From positions 62,001 to 126,000 of the forward strand of contig NZ_FOFR01000014.1 of the NCBI RefSeq assembly GCF_900110955.1: DNA of 64,000 bases, in the 5' to 3' direction. The number at the start of each line of letters is the position of its first letter. The stretch's first letter is position 1. The DNA is from Lentzea xinjiangensis (GTDB lineage: Bacteria > Actinomycetota > Actinomycetes > Mycobacteriales > Pseudonocardiaceae). Shown one piece after another: positions 40,542 to 49,319 of this stretch. The notes beneath the pieces are model-generated. The model worked only from the letters and a program-made list of their open reading frames with translations, did not search any database and had not been told where the DNA came from. The position numbers and the translations under genes were made by a program.

Positions 40542-42089
40542 ATGCTGAGGAAGACCGCGCTGCTCACCGCGGCGCTCGTGGTGCTGACCGCGGCACCTGC
40601 CACCGCCCGAGGTGGCGGCGACTGGCCGGGGTGGCAGAAGGACCTCGACGGATCCCGGCACAACGCCGCGGAATGGCGCATCAACCGGCACAACGCGGGC
40701 GAGCTCGAGCTGAAGTGGGCGTTCGCCTACCCGAAGGGCGAGTTCAACGCCGTCCGCAGCCAGCCGGCCGTCGTGGGGGACACCATCTACTTCGGTGGCC
40801 CCGACGGGAAGTTCTACGCCCGTGACGCCCGCACCGGCGACGCCCGGTGGGAGTTCACGCTCCCGCCGGCCAGCCGGTACGCGTACAACTCCGACGGGCC
40901 GACGGTGGCCGGCGGCAAGGTGTTCTTCGGTGACAGCGCGAGCCGGTTCTTCGCGCTCGACCAGCGCACCGGGCGGCTGCGGTGGCAGGTGCAGCTCGAC
41001 GACGGCATCGCCTCGCAGACGACCAGCTCGCCGATCGTCCACAACGGACTGGTGTACGTGGGCACGTCCAGCGCGGAGAACATGCTGCCGAACACGCACG
41101 CCTGCTGCACGTTCCGCGGGCACATCGACGCCTACGACGTCGACACCGGGGCGCTGGTCTGGCGCCACTACACGGTGCCGGAACCGGTCGAGGCCGGCAC
41201 CTGGCCCAACGGCGCCAAGCGGTTCGAGCCGTCGGGCGTGGGGGTGTGGAGCTCGCCGGTCATCGACCGCCGCACCGGCACCCTCTACGTCGGCACCGGC
41301 CAGAACTACACGGGCAAGGGTGGCGAGTTCGACTCGCTGCTCGCGCTGAACGCCCGCACCGGTGCGGTGAGGTGGACCAACCAGGTCACCGACGCCGACA
41401 CCTGGCGTGACGCCTGCAACCAGCCCGACGCCGAGGGGTACTGCCCCGGGCTCAAGGACGGCACCAACCTCGACTACGACATCGGTGCCACGCCGAACCT
41501 GTTCCGGGCGGGCGGCAGGCAGCTCGTCGGCGTCGGGCAGAAGTCCGGTGTCTACCACGTGTTCGACGCGTCGACGGGACAGGTCGTGTGGCGCCGGCAG
41601 CTCGGCGTGCCGCTGCCCAGCGGTGGCATCTCCGGCATCCAGTGGGGGTCGAGCCACGACGGCGAGCGCCTCTACATCGCGACCTACTACGCCGATCCCG
41701 GCAAGTTGTTCGCGGTGGACCCGGCGACCGGTCAGGTGCTGTGGGAGACCGCGGCGCCCGCGGACGGCTGTGCCACGGGCGGCGCGGCGGGGCAGCCGGG
41801 CTGCTGGCCCGCGCACGGCCTGCCGGTGTCGAGCTCACCGGGCGTGGTGTGGCTGGGTGCCGCCGACGGCAAGTTCCGCGCGTACGACGCGAGGACCGGC
41901 CGGATCATCTGGTCGCACGACACCATCCAGGACGTCCGCGGCGTCAACGGGCTGACCGGGCGCGGCGGCACGATGGCCGGTCCCGGCACGGGTGCGGTGG
42001 TGTCGGACGGCATGGTGTACGTGCAGTCCGGGTACCACTCGGACTTCGTGAACCCGCACGGGCACGTGCTACTGGCGTTCGGGCTGTAG
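40542..42089 (+). CDS. Secreted PQQ-binding-like beta-propeller (polyvinyl-alcohol-dehydrogenase-like) protein
   Basis: 515-residue exported protein. Signal peptide MLRKTALLTAALVVLTAAPATA; ATG 40542 is chosen because it starts this signal and has GGAAGGGGG upstream. At least five PQQ-type beta-propeller repeats end in the family motif (FALDQRTGRLRWQVQ, LALNARTGAVRWTNQ, HVFDASTGQVVWRRQ, FAVDPATGQVLWETA, RAYDARTGRIIWSHD). THACCTF contains a vicinal cysteine pair like that of quinoprotein alcohol dehydrogenases. It probably oxidises an alcohol or sugar with PQQ, if the cofactor is bound. The 3' end overlaps the convergent SARP gene by 21 bp. Confidence 0.87.
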   Translation: MLRKTALLTAALVVLTAAPATARGGGDWPGWQKDLDGSRHNAAEWRINRHNAGELELKWAFAYPKGEFNAVRSQPAVVGDTIYFGGPDGKFYARDARTGDARWEFTLPPASRYAYNSDGPTVAGGKVFFGDSASRFFALDQRTGRLRWQVQLDDGIASQTTSSPIVHNGLVYVGTSSAENMLPNTHACCTFRGHIDAYDVDTGALVWRHYTVPEPVEAGTWPNGAKRFEPSGVGVWSSPVIDRRTGTLYVGTGQNYTGKGGEFDSLLALNARTGAVRWTNQVTDADTWRDACNQPDAEGYCPGLKDGTNLDYDIGATPNLFRAGGRQLVGVGQKSGVYHVFDASTGQVVWRRQLGVPLPSGGISGIQWGSSHDGERLYIATYYADPGKLFAVDPATGQVLWETAAPADGCATGGAAGQPGCWPAHGLPVSSSPGVVWLGAADGKFRAYDARTGRIIWSHDTIQDVRGVNGLTGRGGTMAGPGTGAVVSDGMVYVQSGYHSDFVNPHGHVLLAFGL

Positions 42090-44675
42090 CTTCGCGCGGA
42101 GGCGCTCGGCCGGCAGGCCCGCCTCCGCGTGCAGCCGCAGCGACGTCTGCCAGGCCTCGCGAGCGAGCTCGGCGTCACCCGCGGCCGCGTGGGTGTCGCC
42201 GAGCTCCTCGTAGGCGGCGGCCTCCAGCGGGCGGTCGCCGCCGAGGCGGAAGTGCTCGGCGGAGCGGGTGAACGCCTCCGCGGCCTTCTCGTGCTCGCCC
42301 AGGCCGAGGTACGCGGTGCCGAGGTTGTCCCACGTCTCGGCCTGGCCGATGACGTGGCCCATGGCCCGCCACTTCACCATGACGCGCTCGGCGTGCTCGA
42401 TGGCCTTCCCGTACTCGCCGATCTTGCCGTAGCCCCACGCGAGCCCGGTCAGCGCGTTGGCCTGCCCGTACTCGTCACCGCACTCCTCGAACAACGCGAG
42501 CCCGCGCCGCGTGTACTCCAGCGCCTGGGGGATGCGGTCGTCCGGGCACAGCATCGCGATGTTCAGCAGCACTCCCGCCTGTCCGGCCGGATCACCCTCG
42601 TACACGTCGAACGCCCGCTCCAGCGCCGCCGTCGCCTCGTCGAGCCGGCCGACCCTGGCGAGGCCGCGGCCGAGGTTGATCAGCGTGCGGCCCAGGCCGT
42701 CGGTGTCGTCGAGCTGTTCCAGGGCCGCGAGGGCGAGTTGCTGCGAGGTCAGCAGGTCGCGGTAGTGCGCCTGGCGGTCGAGGACATCGGCGAGCGACCA
42801 GCCGATCAGCCAGGTCTGCGCCGGCGTGCCGTGCGGCATCGCCGCCATCAACGCCGGGTGCTCGCTCATCAGCCACGTCAACGCTTCCTCGTGCGTGTGG
42901 AACCGGGTGACCACCACTCCGGTGGCCGGTTCCGGCGTGGCGGGCCGGCGGCGGCTGGGGGTGAACACGACGCCCGCCTCGACGCTCGTCAGCGCGAGGT
43001 GGTCGAGCAGCCGGTGCAGGGCCTCGTCCCGTTCGCTGTCGAGGGCCAGCTCGGCCGCGTAGTCGCGCAGCAGGTCGTGGCAGGTGAACCGGCCCGTTTC
43101 CGGCTCGTCGAGCAGGTTCGCCCTGGCGAGCTCCGCCAGCAGCGCCTCGGTCTCCGGCACGGCGAGCCCCGCCAGCGACGCGGCGCCCGCGAGGCTGATG
43201 TCAGAGCCCGGCACCAACCCCAGCAGCCGGAACAGGCGCAGCGCGGCCGGGCTCAACGCCTTGCAGGAGTGGGAGAAGACCGAACGCAGGTCCGCCGTCA
43301 CGTCATCGTCGTCGGCGAACGCGTCGAGGTCGGCCAGCTCGTCCGCCAGTGCCGCGAGGGGGAACTCCGGTTGTGTCGCGGCCCGCGCGCCGGCGACGGC
43401 GAGTGCCAGCGGGAGCCGGGCGCAGCGGCGGACCACGGTGTCGACCGCCTCGGGCTCGGCCCGCGCGCGGTCGTGGCCGATCCGGGAGGCCAGCAGCTCG
43501 CGGGCGTCGTCGGGCGGCAACAGCCCCAGCGGCAACGAGTGCGCGTGCGCTGGCTTGATCGCCGTCCGGCTCGTGATCACCACGTGCGCGTTCGGCGTGC
43601 GCGGCAGCAACGGCTCGACCTGGTCGGTGTCGGTGGCGTTGTCCAGCACCATCAGCACCCGCTTGTCCGCGAGCGCGTCGCGCAGCAGCTCCGACTGCCC
43701 GGCCAGGTCGTGCGGCACCTTCGCACGCGGCACGTCGAGCGCCGACAGCAGCCGCAGCAACGCGTCGCCGGGACTCACCGCCGCGCCGCTCGGCCCGAAC
43801 CCGTGCAGGTTCACGAAGAGCTGCCCGTCGGGGAACCGGTCCGCGGCCCGGTGCGCCCAGTGCACGGCGAGCGAGGTCTTGCCGACCCCGCCGGTGCCGG
43901 TGATCACCACGACCCCGGTCGGCGCCCGGTCGAGCTGCGCGAGCTCCGGCGCCCTGCCGGTGAACGGCTTGGGCGGGGCTGGGAGCTGCCGCGGCGCGGA
44001 GGCGGACCGGAGCCTGCGGTGCAGGGCGGCCAGCGGGCGGGACGGCTCGGCGCCCAGCTCGTCGGCGAGCCGCGCCTTGACGACCTCGAAGTGCCTGACC
44101 GCCTCCTGCGTGCGGCCGCTGCCGTGCAGCGCCTCGATGAGCTGGGCGGCGACGCGTTCGTCCAGCGGGCGCTGCTCGGCCAACGCGCGCAGCTCGGGCA
44201 CCAGCGCGGCGTGCTCGTCCCGGGCCAGCCGGTCGTCGACGTGGTCGAGCCGCGCGGCGAGCAGCTCGGCCGCGAAGCCCGCGCGGTGCTGCGCGGCCCA
44301 CGGCGTGTCCAGGGTGGACAGCGGCTCGCCGGTGACGAGGGCCAGCGCCTCCGCGGTCCGTCCGGCCCGCACCAGGTGCCGGAACAGGTGCAGGTCGACC
44401 TCCAGCGGGTCGACCCGCACCACGTACCCGGCGCCGTCGCGTTCGACCAGGCCGGGCAGCGTCTGCCGCAGCCGGGTGAGCCACGTCCGCATCATCGCGC
44501 GGGCGCGGGCCGGCGGGGCATCGCCCAGGACGCGTTCCACCAGCTCGTCGGCGGTGACCACCTCGCCGGCGCCGACGAGCAGCACGCCCAGCAGGGCTCC
44601 GAGCCGCGTCGCGCCGAACTCGGTCACGCGGCCGTCCACCCGTGCCGAGACGCCGCCGAAGACCGTGAACCGCAC
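42069..44675 (-). CDS. AfsR/SARP-family regulator with NB-ARC and TPR
   Basis: 868-residue regulator: N-terminal winged-helix OmpR-type DNA-binding domain (VRFTVFGGVSARVDG to YVVRVDP), bacterial transcriptional activation domain about residues 95-235 (VDLHLFRHLVRAGR, ALHRRLRSA), NB-ARC ATPase with VVITGTGGVGKTSLAVHWAHRAADRFPDGQLFVNLHGF and VLMVLDNATDTDQV, and a C-terminal TPR array (EYGKAIEHAERVMVKWRAMG, GLGEHEKAAEAFTRSAEHFR). Typical of AfsR-like activators of secondary metabolism, but no biosynthetic cluster adjoins it. GTG 44675 is taken as the start because TACGGT lies 7 nt upstream; GTG 44684 would add MIT. Confidence 0.92.
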   Translation of the reverse strand: MRFTVFGGVSARVDGRVTEFGATRLGALLGVLLVGAGEVVTADELVERVLGDAPPARARAMMRTWLTRLRQTLPGLVERDGAGYVVRVDPLEVDLHLFRHLVRAGRTAEALALVTGEPLSTLDTPWAAQHRAGFAAELLAARLDHVDDRLARDEHAALVPELRALAEQRPLDERVAAQLIEALHGSGRTQEAVRHFEVVKARLADELGAEPSRPLAALHRRLRSASAPRQLPAPPKPFTGRAPELAQLDRAPTGVVVITGTGGVGKTSLAVHWAHRAADRFPDGQLFVNLHGFGPSGAAVSPGDALLRLLSALDVPRAKVPHDLAGQSELLRDALADKRVLMVLDNATDTDQVEPLLPRTPNAHVVITSRTAIKPAHAHSLPLGLLPPDDARELLASRIGHDRARAEPEAVDTVVRRCARLPLALAVAGARAATQPEFPLAALADELADLDAFADDDDVTADLRSVFSHSCKALSPAALRLFRLLGLVPGSDISLAGAASLAGLAVPETEALLAELARANLLDEPETGRFTCHDLLRDYAAELALDSERDEALHRLLDHLALTSVEAGVVFTPSRRRPATPEPATGVVVTRFHTHEEALTWLMSEHPALMAAMPHGTPAQTWLIGWSLADVLDRQAHYRDLLTSQQLALAALEQLDDTDGLGRTLINLGRGLARVGRLDEATAALERAFDVYEGDPAGQAGVLLNIAMLCPDDRIPQALEYTRRGLALFEECGDEYGQANALTGLAWGYGKIGEYGKAIEHAERVMVKWRAMGHVIGQAETWDNLGTAYLGLGEHEKAAEAFTRSAEHFRLGGDRPLEAAAYEELGDTHAAAGDAELAREAWQTSLRLHAEAGLPAERLRAKLQPERQ

Positions 44676-44688
44676 GGTGATCACCGTA
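44673..44688 (-). promoter_or_regulatory. Leaderless promoter of SARP gene
   Basis: Minus strand TACGGT (complement of 44683-44688), 7 nt, GTG 44675. Hexamer and spacing are identical to those at 48812-48827. Confidence 0.6.
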
Positions 44689-44758
44689 GCCGCTCCCGCC
44701 GGGACGACGCCCGGCCACGGGCCGTCCGCACCCCCGGCCGCACGCGATCACGTCACCG

Positions 44759-45835
44759 TCACCGCAGGAACGACTCCCGCAGGTCGCCGACCACCAGCTC
44801 GGGCACCTCCATCGCGGCGAAGTGCCCGCCGCTCGGCATCTCCGTCCACCGCACGATGTTGTGGTTGCGCTCGGCCATCCGCCGGATCGGCACAGCCAGG
44901 TCGTGCGGGAAGACCGCCACCGAGGTCGGTGTCGGCGACTCGGGTTCCAGCTCGCCCCACGTCTCGTCGCCCTCCTGGTAGTAGCGGGCCGACGAGCCGG
45001 CGGTCCGGGTGAACCAGAAGATCGACGCGTCGGTCAGCAGCGCGTCCAGGGGTACCCCGATCTCCGGGTCGCTCCACGTGTGGAACGCCCACTCGATCCA
45101 CTCCAGCTGCGCCACCGGCGAGTCGGTGAGCGCGTAGGCGACCGACTGCGGCCGGGTGCTCTGCATCGAGGCGTACCCGAACTGCTCGAACTCGTACCGG
45201 TGCGCCTTCTCCACGGACCTGCGCTCGGCCTCGACGTCCATGTCGGCGGTCTCGGCCGTGACGCCCGCCGAGAAGATCTGGTTGACGTGGATCGCCCGCA
45301 CCTCGTCCCGCATCCCGAGGTGGCGGGTCAGCGCGGCACCGAGGTCGTAGCCGTGCGCGACGTACCGGTCGTAGCCCAGGCGGCGCATGAGCTCGGCGAC
45401 CACGCCGGCCACGCGGGGGATGGTCCAGCCGAGCTCCTCGGTGGGGCCGGAGAACCCGAAGCCCGGCACCGACGGCACCACCAGGTGGAAGTCGCGGCTC
45501 AGCGGCTCGAGCACCTCCTCGAACGCGAAGCACGTCCCCGGCCAGCCGTGCGTGAGCAGCAGCGGTTCGGCGTCGCGCCTCGGGCTGCGCACGTGCAGGA
45601 AGTGCAGCGTCGCGCCGTCGATCTCGGTGATGAATTGCGGGAGCTCGTTGAGCCGCCGCTCCGCCTTGCGCCAGTCGAAGTCCCGCCAGTGCCCCGCGAG
45701 CTCCCGGAGGTGGGCGAGGGGCGTGCCCTGGGCCCAGCTCGCGCCCGCGGGGGAGCCGGGCCAGCGGGTGTGGTCGAGGCGGCGGTGCAGGTCGTCGATC
45801 TCGGACCGGGGAATGGTGATCTCGAACGGCTTCAT
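44759..45835 (-). CDS. Epoxide hydrolase (EHN-type alpha/beta hydrolase)
   Basis: 358-residue enzyme of the microsomal epoxide hydrolase type. The N-terminal EHN domain is recognisable (PFEITIPRSEIDDLHRRLDHTRWP, WRKAERRLNELPQFITEIDG). The core has LLLTHGWPGTCFAFEEVLEPL (HGWP oxyanion motif), the Asp nucleophile in YVAHGYDLGAALTRH, and the C-terminal histidine in SGGHFAAMEVPELVVGDL. It opens epoxides to diols through an alkyl-enzyme intermediate. It is divergent from a YafY-type WYL regulator 43 bp away, a common pairing that suggests the regulator controls it. Confidence 0.92.
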   Translation of the reverse strand: MKPFEITIPRSEIDDLHRRLDHTRWPGSPAGASWAQGTPLAHLRELAGHWRDFDWRKAERRLNELPQFITEIDGATLHFLHVRSPRRDAEPLLLTHGWPGTCFAFEEVLEPLSRDFHLVVPSVPGFGFSGPTEELGWTIPRVAGVVAELMRRLGYDRYVAHGYDLGAALTRHLGMRDEVRAIHVNQIFSAGVTAETADMDVEAERRSVEKAHRYEFEQFGYASMQSTRPQSVAYALTDSPVAQLEWIEWAFHTWSDPEIGVPLDALLTDASIFWFTRTAGSSARYYQEGDETWGELEPESPTPTSVAVFPHDLAVPIRRMAERNHNIVRWTEMPSGGHFAAMEVPELVVGDLRESFLR

Positions 45836-45858
45836 GCGGCCGACGCTAGGACGACTGC

Positions 45859-45881
45859 AGGACGGATATTGTCCTCCAGTG
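45859..45881 (+). promoter_or_regulatory. Inverted repeat and leaderless promoter of WYL regulator
   Basis: AGGAC-N7-GTCCT (45859-45875) encloses most of a TATTGT hexamer (45867-45872) that lies 6 nt before GTG 45879. An inverted repeat over the -10 suggests autorepression, and perhaps control of the epoxide hydrolase starting 24 bp to the left. Confidence 0.5.
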
Positions 45882-46814
45882 TCGTCCGCCCGGTTGCTGA
45901 AGTTGCTCGGTCTGCTGCAGTCGCGCCGGGAGTGGTCCGGTGCGGAGCTGGCGGAACGGCTGGGCGTCACCACGCGCACGGTCCGCCGGGACGTCGGCAA
46001 GCTGCGGCTGCTCGACTACCCGGTGCACGCGTCGATGGGCACGTCCGGCGGCGGCTACCGGCTCGGCCCCGGCGCGGCGCTGCCCCCGTTGCTGCTCGAC
46101 GACGACGAGGCGGTGGCCGTGGCGGTCGGGCTGCGGACCGCGAGCGGGATCGAGAACATCGGCGAGACGGCGGTGCGCGCGCTGCTCAAGGTCGAGCAGG
46201 TGCTGCCGTCCGCGCTGCGGCACCGGGTGGCGGCGCTGGAGATCGCGACGGTGCCGCACACCTCGGGGCCGGTGGTCGAGGTGGGACTGCTGACGGCGGT
46301 CGGCTCGGCCTGTCGCGACCGGCGGCGGATCCGGTTCGCCTACGCCGGGCACTCGGGGGAGGAGTCGCTGCGCGAGGCCGAACCGCACCGGCTGGTGACC
46401 TGGGGCAGGCGGTGGTACCTCGTCGCGTGGGACGTGCTGCGGGAGGACTGGCGAACTTTTCGACTCGATCGAATGAATCTGCGGACCACGTTCGGTGCGC
46501 GGTTCACGCCGCGTGAGATCCCGGGCGGGGACGCGGGGGCGTTCGTGGCCGCGCGGGTGGCCGATCGATGGCCCGTCCAGGGGGTGGTGCGACTGAGCGT
46601 GCCCGCCTCGGAGGCCGACGAGTGGCGCAGTTACGGCGAGGTTGTGACTGTGGACGAGACGTCGTGCCACGTGCGGGTCGGTGGCGAGACGATGGACGAC
46701 GTGGTGTTCATGCTCGCGAGCATCACGGTCGAGTTCGAGGTCGTGTCGCCGCCCGCACTGGCTGCAGCACTGGTCAGGGCCGCCGACCGGTTCCGCCGGG
46801 CGGCGGAACTCTGA
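45879..46814 (+). CDS. YafY-type HTH-WYL transcriptional regulator
   Basis: 311-residue regulator: HTH_11 domain (SSARLLKLLGLLQSRREWSGAELAERLGVTTRTVRRDVGKLRLLDYPVHASMGTSGGGYRLGPG), a linker, and a WYL domain (RRRIRFAYAGHSGEESLREAEPHRLVTWGRRWYLVAWDVLREDWRTFRLDRM), where the WYL triad reads WYL. It differs from PafB/PafC in the DeoR-like HTH and belongs to the broad family that controls enzymes or defence genes next door. GTG 45879 is leaderless-like. Divergent from the epoxide hydrolase. Confidence 0.92.
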   Translation: MSSARLLKLLGLLQSRREWSGAELAERLGVTTRTVRRDVGKLRLLDYPVHASMGTSGGGYRLGPGAALPPLLLDDDEAVAVAVGLRTASGIENIGETAVRALLKVEQVLPSALRHRVAALEIATVPHTSGPVVEVGLLTAVGSACRDRRRIRFAYAGHSGEESLREAEPHRLVTWGRRWYLVAWDVLREDWRTFRLDRMNLRTTFGARFTPREIPGGDAGAFVAARVADRWPVQGVVRLSVPASEADEWRSYGEVVTVDETSCHVRVGGETMDDVVFMLASITVEFEVVSPPALAAALVRAADRFRRAAEL

Positions 46815-46884
46815 AGGTTTTCTCAGGCCGGTGACAGCAGATTCCCAGCTCCGCACGGCTTAGTGGAGGTCAGGGAGGTCCGCC

Positions 46885-47529
46885 ATGCTGATCGATCGCA
46901 CCATGCCACTGGGCACCGCGCTCACCGTCACCTACGCCAGGGACCGCGGGCCGCGCCGGTACAACGCCGACGCCTACGCGGCCGGCCGCCGCACGTTCGT
47001 GGTGGTGGACGGGGTGGGTGACTCCGCTGCCGCCGCCGAGGCCGCGCACGCCGCGGCGCAGGCCGCGGCGCTGCTCACCGACCCGGCAGCCGCCATCCTG
47101 GCCGCCAGGGACGCCCTGCAGGTGCACACCGGGGACGCGGTGATCGTGGTCGCCGTGGCCCGGCCCGGCGGCGGCTTCGACGTGGCCTGGGCGGGTGACG
47201 CCCGCGCGTACGCCTCGAACGGGGACGAGCTCGTCCAGCTCACCACGGACCACACGGTCGCCGAGTACTTCCGCGAGCGCGGCGTGGTGCCCGGGCCGAA
47301 GATGGAGCACGTCGTCACGAACACCGTCCGGCACGCGACACCGGAGAACATCGGGCGTGCGGCCACGCGGGCCCCACGGCTGGTGCTCGCCTCGGACGGT
47401 GTGTACGGGCCGTTAGGCCACGAGGGCATCGCGGCGATCATGTCCGGGCAGGGCTCGGCCGACCGGCTGGTGCGGGCGGCCCTGCACGCGGGCGGGACCG
47501 ACAACGCGACCGCGCTCGTCGTCAGCTAG
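46885..47529 (+). CDS. PP2C-family serine/threonine phosphatase
   Basis: 214-residue PPM phosphatase. Metal-binding aspartates appear in YNADAYAAG, FVVVDGVGDSAAAAE, AWAGDARAYA, LVLASDGVYGPLG and AGGTDNATALVVS, the usual order for PP2C motifs. It should remove phosphate from Ser/Thr kinase substrates; no kinase is present in the window. GGGAGG lies before the ATG. Slightly shorter than typical (about 230-250). The 3' end overlaps the Ku gene by 8 bp. Confidence 0.9.
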   Translation: MLIDRTMPLGTALTVTYARDRGPRRYNADAYAAGRRTFVVVDGVGDSAAAAEAAHAAAQAAALLTDPAAAILAARDALQVHTGDAVIVVAVARPGGGFDVAWAGDARAYASNGDELVQLTTDHTVAEYFRERGVVPGPKMEHVVTNTVRHATPENIGRAATRAPRLVLASDGVYGPLGHEGIAAIMSGQGSADRLVRAALHAGGTDNATALVVS

Positions 47530-48328
47530 CGGTCTTCTTGCCGCGCTTCTTCTTGCTCGCCTCGACGCTGCGCTGCAACGCCTCCATGAGGTCCACGACG
47601 TCCGTGGCCTCCGCGGGCTCGGCCTCGACCACGACCTCCCGGCCCTTCTGCTTGGCCTTGATGAGCTCGTTCACCCGTTCGGTGTACGTGTCGCGGTAGT
47701 CCTGCGGGCGCCAGTCGTCAGCCATCGACTCGACCAGCGACACCGCCATGTCGAGCTCCTTGCCGCGCGGCGCGCGACCCTCCGGCACCACGTCGAGCAC
47801 GTCCTCGGGTTTCCTGATCTCGTCGGCGAAGTACAGCGTGTGCACCGCGAGGATGCCGCCGTCCTCCTTCAAGGCCGTCAGGTACTGCTTGCCCCGCATG
47901 ACGAACATGGCGATGCCCGCCCGGTTCGTCTTCTTCATCGCCTGGGCGAGCAGCAGGTACGGGCGGGAGAACTCGGGCTTGGCCGGGCCGAGCCAGTAGG
48001 TCTTCTGGAAGTGGACCGGATCGATCTCGTCGAGGTCCACGAACGCCTCGATGTCGAGCGTGCGCGACCGGCCGGGGGCGATCTCGTCCAGCTCCTCCGG
48101 CTCCACGACGACGTACTCGCCGCTGTCGACCTCGTGCCCCTTCACGATCTTGTCGAACGGCACCTCACGTCCGGTGCGCTCGTTGACGCGCTTGTACCGG
48201 ATCCGGTCCGACGTCCCGCGCTGGAACTGGTTGAAGTGGACCGTGTGGTCCTCGGTGGCGCCGTAGAGCTCCACCGGGATCGTCACCAGCCCGAAACTGA
48301 CCGAACCGCTCCAGATCGCCCGTGCCAT
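47522..48328 (-). CDS. ku: Non-homologous end joining protein Ku
   Basis: 268-residue bacterial Ku that forms homodimer rings on DNA double-strand ends and recruits ligase D. N-terminus MARAIWSGSVSFGLVTIPVELYGATEDHTVHFNQF and the barrel motifs RIRYKRVNERTGREVPFDKIVKGHE, YWLGPAKPEFSRPYLLL and GKELDMAVSLVESMADDW are diagnostic. The C-terminal tail is lysine-rich (SKKKRGKKTAS), as in mycobacterial Ku. No ligD is within the window. TACATC lies 6 nt before the ATG. Confidence 0.96.
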   Translation of the reverse strand: MARAIWSGSVSFGLVTIPVELYGATEDHTVHFNQFQRGTSDRIRYKRVNERTGREVPFDKIVKGHEVDSGEYVVVEPEELDEIAPGRSRTLDIEAFVDLDEIDPVHFQKTYWLGPAKPEFSRPYLLLAQAMKKTNRAGIAMFVMRGKQYLTALKEDGGILAVHTLYFADEIRKPEDVLDVVPEGRAPRGKELDMAVSLVESMADDWRPQDYRDTYTERVNELIKAKQKGREVVVEAEPAEATDVVDLMEALQRSVEASKKKRGKKTAS

Positions 48329-48448
48329 GGGCAAGATGTACCCGGTTCCGCCGCCGCCGAACCTCCTGTTGACGTTTGACGGCGTGCAACCCGATCTCCG
48401 CGGGACGAGTTTCCACCCATGATCGACGAACCTGTGGGAAGGAAGCGC

Positions 48449-48802
48449 ATGAGAACCGTACTGGGGAGCCTGCTCGCGATCCTGGCGTTCATCGGCGGAG
48501 CCGGGGTGGCACAGGCTGATCCGCCGGCACCGCCGTACCCGACCGTGACGACGTGGCACGACGCGGAGGTCCGCACGTGCGAGGCGTTGTCGTGCCCCGT
48601 GTACCAGGTGATCCCGGCGGGTACCAGCACCATCGGCATCTGCTGGACGCGCGGCGAGACCGTCACCGCGCTCGGGTACAGCAACAACGTCTGGATCATG
48701 GTCAGCATGAACAGCGGCGGCCGCTACCTCGTCAGTGCCATCTACTTCGAGGGCAACGAGCGCGCGAACCTGCCCTACGAGAACGACTGCGGCCCGTACT
48801 GA
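48449..48802 (+). CDS. Small secreted SH3-like protein
   Basis: 117-residue exported protein. Signal peptide MRTVLGSLLAILAFIGGAGVAQA, then about 93 residues including RTCEALSCPVYQVIPAGTSTIGICWTRGETVTALGYSNNVWIMVSM, which looks like a bacterial SH3-type fold with four or five cysteines for disulphides. ATG 48449 is chosen because it starts the signal peptide and has GGGAAGGAAG upstream. Function unknown; a cell-wall or inhibitor role is possible. Confidence 0.75.
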   Translation: MRTVLGSLLAILAFIGGAGVAQADPPAPPYPTVTTWHDAEVRTCEALSCPVYQVIPAGTSTIGICWTRGETVTALGYSNNVWIMVSMNSGGRYLVSAIYFEGNERANLPYENDCGPY

Positions 48803-48811
48803 CCAGTTTGT

Positions 48812-48827
48812 TACGGTCGGACGCGTG
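48812..48827 (+). promoter_or_regulatory. Leaderless promoter of phosphodiesterase gene
   Basis: TACGGT at 48812-48817, 7 nt, GTG 48825; no ribosome-binding site. It begins 10 bp after the previous stop. Confidence 0.6.
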
Positions 48828-49319
48828 AGAGTGGTCGTGCTGTCCGACACCCACGCGCCGCGGTTCTGGAAGCGGTGCCCACCGGCCGTGGCCGAACATC
48901 TGCGTTCCGCTGATCTCGTCCTGCACGGAGGCGACGTGTGCGTCGCTCCCGTGCTGGACGAGATCGCGCAGTACGCGCCCGTGGTCGCGGTGTGCGGCAA
49001 CAACGACGGGCCCGACGTCGTGGCCTGGGGAGCGCAGGAGACCGCCGAGCTCGACGTCGAGGGGCTGCCGGTCGCGATGATCCACGACAGCGGTCAGAAG
49101 ACGGGCAGGCTCGCGAGGATGCGGCGGCGGTTCCCGAAGGCCCGGCTGGTGGTGTTCGGCCACTCCCACATCCCGTGGGACGAGCAGGAGAACGGGTTCC
49201 GCGTCTTCAACCCCGGCTCGCCCACGGACAAGCGCCGCCAGCCGCACGGGACGATCGGGCTGCTGGACGTCGTGGACGGTCAGTTGCTGGACGCGCGGAT
49301 CGTGGAGGTCACGCGGTGA
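48825..49319 (+). CDS. YfcE/MJ0936-type metallophosphoesterase
   Basis: 164-residue calcineurin-like phosphodiesterase. Metal-binding motifs in order: VVVLSDTHAPRFW (D-x-H), VLHGGDVC (GGD), VVAVCGNNDGPD (GNND), AMIHDSG, VFGHSHIPWDEQ (GHSH), and FNPGSPTDKRRQ. The family cleaves phosphodiesters in vitro with two Mn2+ or Ni2+; the physiological substrate is unclear. GTG start, leaderless-like. Its 3' end overlaps the convergent hydrolase gene by 11 bp. Confidence 0.92.
   Translation: MRVVVLSDTHAPRFWKRCPPAVAEHLRSADLVLHGGDVCVAPVLDEIAQYAPVVAVCGNNDGPDVVAWGAQETAELDVEGLPVAMIHDSGQKTGRLARMRRRFPKARLVVFGHSHIPWDEQENGFRVFNPGSPTDKRRQPHGTIGLLDVVDGQLLDARIVEVTR

Noticed and set aside
42069-44675. SARP regulator as evidence for a secondary-metabolite gene cluster here
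   Set aside because: No polyketide synthase, peptide synthetase, terpene cyclase or precursor peptide is within the window; neighbours are unrelated single genes.
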